From contig CALFUG010000221.1 in assembly GCA_937928455.1 (NCBI GenBank), forward strand, positions 1 to 9,697: a stretch of 9,697 bases of DNA. The letters are read 5' to 3'. This DNA is from an uncultured Clostridia bacterium. GTDB taxonomy: Bacteria; Bacillota; Clostridia; Peptostreptococcales; Anaerovoracaceae. Below are positions 6,979 through 9,697 of the stretch, piece after piece. The position numbers were made by a program, and so were the translations under genes. The notes under the pieces are model-generated. The model did no database searches. It worked only from the letters and a program-made list of their open reading frames with translations, and was not told the DNA's origin. The number at the start of each line of letters is the position of its first letter. The first letter of the stretch is position 1.

Positions 6979-7845
6979 ATGGCAAGTGAAAACAAATTCG
7001 CCGTGTTAATCGACGCGGACAATATATCGGAAAAGTACATCAAATTTATTATGGATGAGATCTCGAATGAGGGTGTGGCCACCTACAAACGTATTTACGG
7101 GGACTGGACCAAGCCTTCTTTTGGGGCATGGAAGAATATTCTATTAGAGTATTCCATCACGCCCATCCAGCAATACGGCTATACCCAGGGAAAGAATGCC
7201 ACGGATTCGGCCATGATCATTGATGCAATGGATATTCTATACTCCGGCAATGTGGATGGATTCTGCCTGGTAACCAGTGACAGTGACTTTACCCGATTAG
7301 CGGCTCGTCTGCGAGAATCCGGAATGGATGTGGTAGGAATGGGAGAAAAAAAGACGCCCAAGGCGTTTATTTCCGCATGTAACAAATTCAAGTATTTGGA
7401 CATTTTACTGGAGCAAAGCCGCAAGGAAAAGGAACAAATTCGAAAGGAAATCGAGGAGCGGTTAAAGAGTTCCAAGCAGGAAAAGCCCAAGAAAGAAAAG
7501 ATTCAAATTCCTATCCCGGAAGGTTTTGATGAAGCGGGCAAAGAGGAGCCGGAAATGACTTCTCTGGAAACCATTTCGGATTCGGTGATCAACATTATCC
7601 GGGAAAAATCCGACGAAGACGGGTGGGTTTTTATTGGAGACCTGGGAGGTATGTTATTAAAACGCCATCCGGACTTCGATGTAAGGAACTTCGGTTTTAG
7701 CAAGTTGACTCCCTTTATACGATCGTTGGATGGTTTGGAGGTACGGGCGGAACGTCATGGAAGTTCCACCCTGCTTTATGCCAGAGAAAAAGAAGCCAAG
7801 GATGATGATTCGAAACAGACAAATTCAAAAAATAAGAAGGGGTAG
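6979..7845 (+). CDS. NYN (PIN-like) domain protein with C-terminal OST-HTH/LOTUS-like domain
   Basis: A LabA/MARF1-type NYN domain fills residues 7-145. Its acidic motifs, the proposed metal-binding site of this PIN-like ribonuclease fold, are seen as IDADN (11-15; D12, D14), D76 in NATDSAMIIDAMD, and TSDSDF (99-104; D101, D103), so the site looks intact. A strongly charged linker (about 145-190, Lys/Glu/Arg-rich) leads to a second domain (about 196-270) with the pattern WVFIGDLGGMLLKRHPDF and FGFSKLTPFI that fits an OST-HTH/LOTUS RNA-binding module. Together these suggest a ribonuclease or RNA regulator; target unknown. The tail (271-288) is hydrophilic and lysine/asparagine-rich. It starts at ATG 6979, 11 nt after fbp, with AAAGGTG (6968-6974). 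It is the last gene of the operon, and its stop codon lies inside the terminator hairpin. NYN-LOTUS architecture is known in bacteria, but a specific role here is not. Confidence 0.85.
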   Translation: MASENKFAVLIDADNISEKYIKFIMDEISNEGVATYKRIYGDWTKPSFGAWKNILLEYSITPIQQYGYTQGKNATDSAMIIDAMDILYSGNVDGFCLVTSDSDFTRLAARLRESGMDVVGMGEKKTPKAFISACNKFKYLDILLEQSRKEKEQIRKEIEERLKSSKQEKPKKEKIQIPIPEGFDEAGKEEPEMTSLETISDSVINIIREKSDEDGWVFIGDLGGMLLKRHPDFDVRNFGFSKLTPFIRSLDGLEVRAERHGSSTLLYAREKEAKDDDSKQTNSKNKKG

Positions 7846-7864
7846 AGATTACTCTACCCCTTCT
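7835..7864. terminator. Bidirectional hairpin terminator between convergent genes
   Basis: A perfect 13-bp stem (7835-7847 with 7852-7864) closes on an ATTA loop (7848-7851). Read on the minus strand it is followed by TATTTTTTG, a good U-tract, so it is a strong Rho-independent terminator for the minus-strand gene. On the plus strand the following bases (TATATCATTAT) are less U-rich, so termination of the operon there may be weaker. The stop codon of the NYN gene (7843-7845) is in the left arm, and that of the opposing gene (complement of 7849-7851) is in the loop. Confidence 0.88.
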
Positions 7865-8376
7865 ATATCATTATCTCCATCCATGGGATTTGTATCGAAA
7901 TTTGTGTCAAATTCTACCGATGGTTCTATTTCTTGAACCCCATCTTGTTTTAGCCGAATAGCTCCTACCGTCATAACCCCTACTGCGGCAATTTGCCCAA
8001 TAGTCTTTAATCCATCTTTAACGGCCTCCGGATCTCTATGGACCGCCCCCTTCACCACCTCACCGGTTTCTCCGATGATTAGTTTTGCGTTGTGAACCCA
8101 GTTTCCCACCAGCATTTTTCCGCCATCTTTTAAGTCATCGATGCCTTCGTCTACCTGCTGGATATCCTCTCGTATGTTTCCCACAAGAACATCTGTCGCA
8201 CCGGAAGCCAGATTGCCGGCAATCCCCCCAAAATAAATCAGGGAATCCACCACACTTTCTCCCACGTTGTCCACGATTTTTTTGTTGGAAACTCTTCCGA
8301 TAACCGATACGGCACCGCCGATTACGCCCCCTACCACAGCACCTGCCACGATGCCGGTTTTCTTCACTACTTTCAT
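7849..8376 (-). CDS. Glycine-rich membrane-associated protein with acidic tail (unknown function)
   Basis: A 175-residue protein with a basic start, then a Gly/Ala/Val-rich hydrophobic stretch (8-27) with glycine-zipper spacing, a second weaker hydrophobic region (about 46-66), a charged middle (67-88, aspartate/glutamate-rich), a third hydrophobic segment (about 126-141), and an acidic tail (146-175) with a tandem FDTN repeat and several Asp/Glu. This suggests membrane association or self-assembly, but I recognise no named family. ATG 8376 is chosen because GAGGTG lies 6 nt upstream; a GTG at 8385 sits inside that ribosome site and is less likely. It has its own near-consensus promoter (8409-8437) and terminator, so it is a single-gene unit, convergent with the operon and divergent from the tRNA gene. 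Glycine-zipper proteins of this kind occur widely as hypotheticals in Firmicutes. Confidence 0.75.
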   Translation of the reverse strand: MKVVKKTGIVAGAVVGGVIGGAVSVIGRVSNKKIVDNVGESVVDSLIYFGGIAGNLASGATDVLVGNIREDIQQVDEGIDDLKDGGKMLVGNWVHNAKLIIGETGEVVKGAVHRDPEAVKDGLKTIGQIAAVGVMTVGAIRLKQDGVQEIEPSVEFDTNFDTNPMDGDNDIEGVE

Positions 8377-8408
8377 CCGAATCACCTCATTTTCTTTCTG
8401 TGATTTTC

Positions 8409-8437
8409 ATTATACAATAGGGACCAAACCTTTACAA
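8409..8437 (-). promoter_or_regulatory. Sigma-A promoter of the glycine-rich protein gene
   Basis: On the minus strand TTGTAA (complement of 8432-8437) is followed 17 nt later by a perfect TATAAT (complement of 8409-8414). Transcription would start near 8402, giving a leader of about 26 nt that contains the GAGGTG ribosome site. The -35 overlaps that of the divergent tRNA promoter. Confidence 0.8.
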
Positions 8438-8459
8438 GAACCGGGGTTCTGTGTATAAT
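8431..8459 (+). promoter_or_regulatory. Sigma-A promoter of the tRNA-Arg gene
   Basis: TTTACA (8431-8436) and a perfect TATAAT (8454-8459) are separated by 17 nt, and transcription would start near 8466, about 16 nt before the tRNA. The -35 shares five bases with the -35 of the minus-strand promoter, so the two promoters lie back to back. Confidence 0.8.
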
Positions 8460-8481
8460 AATAAGGCACGGTTCGGAACAA

Positions 8482-8557
8482 GCGGATGTAGCTCAATGGA
8501 TAGAGTACCGCACTACGAATGCGTTGGTTGGGAGTTCGAATCTCTTCATCCGCACCA
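8482..8557 (+). tRNA. tRNA-Arg (anticodon ACG)
   Basis: The 76-nt sequence folds as a cloverleaf: acceptor stem 8482-8488 with 8547-8553 (7 perfect pairs), D stem GCTC/GAGT with one G-U pair, anticodon loop CTACGAA with ACG at 8515-8517, five-base variable loop, T arm GGGAG/CTCTT (two G-U pairs) around TTCGAAT, discriminator A8554 and an encoded CCA (8555-8557). Wobble A34 is expected to be deaminated to inosine by TadA, so that it reads CGU, CGC and CGA. Base 27 (C) and base 43 (U) do not pair, so the anticodon stem has only four proper pairs. It has its own promoter and terminator. A minus-strand open frame across it containing IRTPNQRIRSAVLYPLSY is the well-known artefactual translation antisense to a tRNA. 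Confidence 0.96.
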
Positions 8558-8561
8558 TATC

Positions 8562-8602
8562 GGTACTCAGTGGAGTTGGTAATCCACTGGGTGCCCTTTT
8601 TT
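8562..8602 (+). terminator. Rho-independent terminator of the tRNA-Arg gene
   Basis: A 13-bp stem (8562-8574 with 8583-8595, two G-U pairs) with an 8-nt loop is followed by C and six T (8597-8602). It starts 5 nt after the CCA end. Confidence 0.92.
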
Positions 8603-8792
8603 ATTATGAATAAGGGAAAACGCATGAGGTCTCAGCAGGAAGGGGAAAAATGTCAACAGCCTACAACCAACGTCGGTGTCTGATTGCCTTTGGTAGCGGC
8701 CGTAATCACGGACAGTGAAACCCGTTATAAAACATCCATTAACGATCCTGCTATTCTCCCAAGATATGCCATTTTGGATCCGGGTTGGGCAG
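8603..8792. other. Spacer with no recognisable gene
   Basis: About 190 nt between the tRNA terminator and the stop of the putative lipoprotein gene. No supported gene, RNA or clear hairpin with a U-tract is visible. Several short frames are open on both strands, but none has a ribosome site or recognisable product. No terminator for the lipoprotein gene was found here. Confidence 0.5.
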
Positions 8793-9332
8793 TCAATCAT
8801 AATATACTTTTGGGAAAGACATGAGAATATCATATTCCCAATCTCCATTACAAAGAACAACTTTTGTGTAAGAGAAAGAAATATTTCCCAATTTATCCGT
8901 GTTTCCTCGACCATCATGCTGCGTGATGAGCCGGTGAAGCCCTTCAAAAACCTCGTCCTCTTTTATGGTAGAATCAAAAGCAAGAGAGAAGTCTTTTGCA
9001 TAGGAAATGGCTTGGGTCTGGGAGGAATCCCGATACCTTTGGAGTACCTGGAAATTCTCCTCTTGGATTCGGGTACTGACCCTGAAATCCGAGGTTTGAT
9101 AAAGAACATACCAAGAAGAACCCAGTTGATCAGATGGGGGTATTACAACATCATTTTCTGAAATCTCATTATATCTTTGGAGCACATTCTTCAATTGTTC
9201 TTCGGGGTCCATGGTGCTGGGAGAGTAAGAATCATTGGTTTGGTCAACACACCCAAGGAACAAAATGGAACATATGAAAAGGCACAGAATCACAAGAAAC
9301 ACACTTTGAATTTTCAATAAATCACGCCCCAC
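8793..9332 (-). CDS. Putative lipoprotein of unknown function
   Basis: A 179-residue protein with a bacterial lipoprotein-type start: a short n-region with Arg3 and Lys7, a hydrophobic core (about 11-26) and a cysteine at 28 preceded by LFLG, a loose lipobox (Phe at -3 is not the favoured residue). After the Cys comes a Ser/Thr/Asp/Asn-rich linker, then a soluble domain (about 43-179) with mixed charged and aromatic residues; I recognise no family. It would be anchored to the outer face of the cell membrane. The start is probably GTG 9332, about 34 nt below a good promoter, but TTG 9317 is an alternative with a weak GGGG upstream; neither has a strong ribosome site, and no in-frame ATG precedes the signal peptide. 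It runs towards the tRNA-Arg gene and is divergent from the radical-SAM gene. The overlapping plus-strand frame 8715-9161 lacks a signal or ribosome site. Confidence 0.65.
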   Translation of the reverse strand: MGRDLLKIQSVFLVILCLFICSILFLGCVDQTNDSYSPSTMDPEEQLKNVLQRYNEISENDVVIPPSDQLGSSWYVLYQTSDFRVSTRIQEENFQVLQRYRDSSQTQAISYAKDFSLAFDSTIKEDEVFEGLHRLITQHDGRGNTDKLGNISFSYTKVVLCNGDWEYDILMSFPKVYYD

Positions 9333-9372
9333 TCATTCCATTAACAGTATCATTTGGTATCAAATTGAAAGT

Positions 9373-9401
9373 ATTATACCATGTGATTGAGAACTTGTGA
9401 A
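9373..9401 (-). promoter_or_regulatory. Sigma-A promoter of the lipoprotein gene
   Basis: On the minus strand TTCACA (complement of 9396-9401) is followed after 17 nt by a perfect TATAAT (complement of 9373-9378). Transcription would start near 9366, about 34 nt above GTG 9332. Arms TGGTAT (9355-9360) and ATACCA (9376-9381) form an inverted repeat around the -10 and start site. Confidence 0.75.
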
Positions 9402-9413
9402 AATTTTTATAGA
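9387..9413 (+). promoter_or_regulatory. Weak candidate promoter of the radical-SAM gene
   Basis: TTGAGA (9387-9392) and TATAGA (9408-9413) are spaced by 15 nt, shorter than the preferred 17. It would overlap the divergent lipoprotein promoter. No better match to a sigma-A promoter was seen in the 112-nt gap. Confidence 0.3.
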
Positions 9414-9444
9414 AAACATGCCAAAAGGTCATTAGGAGGACAAG

Positions 9445-9697
9445 ATGAATATATATGGACTGCAGAAAGTAACTCTTCTGGATTACCCGGACAAGGTGGC
9501 GTGCACCGTGTTTACTGGCGGCTGCAATTTTCGCTGCCCATTTTGTCATAACAAAATGCTAGTAGAGGATAAGGGCCTTGAGCCGGTGATACCCATGGAA
9601 GAGTTTTTTGAGTTTTTGAAAAAACGAAAAGAGGTGCTTGATGGCGTATGTATCACAGGTGGAGAGCCATTATTGCAGCCGGACTTGGAAGAATTCC
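9445..9697 (+). CDS. Radical-SAM activating protein, anaerobic NTP-reductase activator (NrdG2) type; 3' part outside window
   Basis: Only the first 84 residues are in the window. The CxxxCxxC motif, Cys27-Asn-Phe-Arg-Cys31-Pro-Phe-Cys34, would bind the [4Fe-4S] cluster that cleaves S-adenosylmethionine, and TGGEP near residues 71-75 is the second radical-SAM signature. The N-terminus with GLQKVTLLDYPDKVACTVFT is characteristic of the family annotated as anaerobic ribonucleoside-triphosphate reductase activating protein (NrdG2). Such enzymes install a glycyl radical in a partner, and the partner may be NrdD or another glycyl-radical enzyme; no partner is in the window. AGGAGG (9434-9439) lies 5 nt before ATG 9445. 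It is a marker of anaerobic metabolism. Confidence 0.88.
   Translation, partial: MNIYGLQKVTLLDYPDKVACTVFTGGCNFRCPFCHNKMLVEDKGLEPVIPMEEFFEFLKKRKEVLDGVCITGGEPLLQPDLEEF

Noticed and set aside
8410..8625. Minus-strand 71-residue frame containing IRTPNQRIRSAVLYPLSY
   Set aside because: It is the well-known spurious translation antisense to a tRNA gene; the cloverleaf and terminator explain the region.
8567..8947. Minus-strand 126-residue frame that crosses the spacer and the end of the lipoprotein gene
   Set aside because: No convincing start signal or recognisable product; no evidence of a frameshift extending the lipoprotein.
8715..9161. Plus-strand 148-residue frame over the lipoprotein gene
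   Set aside because: No ribosome site, composition of a shadow frame, and the minus frame has a signal peptide and a promoter.
1..9697. CRISPR array, insertion sequence, prophage or defence island
   Set aside because: No regularly spaced direct repeats, transposase or integrase motifs, or typical defence genes seen on either strand. The NYN domain is not by itself a sign of a defence system.

Overview
The window (moderate GC, dense coding, good Shine-Dalgarno sites) looks like a chromosomal segment of a Gram-positive, low-to-moderate GC Firmicute, most likely an anaerobic clostridial lineage. The reasons are the tmk-holB-ricT-trmN6 gene order, a class III (Firmicutes-type) fructose-1,6-bisphosphatase, a sporulation-associated RicT/YaaT protein, and at the right edge a radical-SAM activase of the kind linked to anaerobic ribonucleotide reductase. 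The genus cannot be told from the sequence alone.

Positions 27-7845 (+ strand) hold nine tightly packed genes, probably one long operon: a 35-residue membrane peptide, tmk (dTMP kinase), holB (DNA polymerase III delta'), ricT (Fe-S/PSP1 RNA-processing regulator), a TrmN6-like tRNA methyltransferase, a small single-pass membrane protein, murA (first committed step of peptidoglycan synthesis, TTG start), fbp (gluconeogenesis) and a NYN-domain protein with a C-terminal OST-HTH/LOTUS-like domain. Gaps are 30 nt or less and no terminator is visible inside. A possible internal promoter lies just before the small membrane protein. Compared with the Bacillus subtilis tmk-yaaQ-yaaR-holB-yaaT-yabA-yabB-yazA-yabC cluster, several genes are missing and the tail is replaced by membrane protein-murA-fbp-NYN.

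The operon ends in a 13-bp hairpin (7835-7864) that also terminates a convergent minus-strand gene (7849-8376) for an unrecognised glycine-rich membrane-associated protein; the stop codons of both genes lie inside the hairpin. That gene and a tRNA-Arg(ACG) gene (8482-8557, with its own terminator) are transcribed divergently from two near-consensus sigma-A promoters whose -35 elements overlap.

The right-hand part has a 190-nt spacer with no recognisable feature, a minus-strand putative lipoprotein (8793-9332) with a good promoter, and the 5' part of a plus-strand radical-SAM gene of the anaerobic NTP-reductase-activator (NrdG2-like) type that runs off the window.

Most of the window is housekeeping. 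I see no clear new multi-gene system, CRISPR array, insertion sequence or prophage. The points most worth a second look are the shared-(-35) divergent promoters, the hairpin holding two stop codons, the NYN-LOTUS protein at the end of a housekeeping operon, and the three unrecognised membrane or surface proteins.
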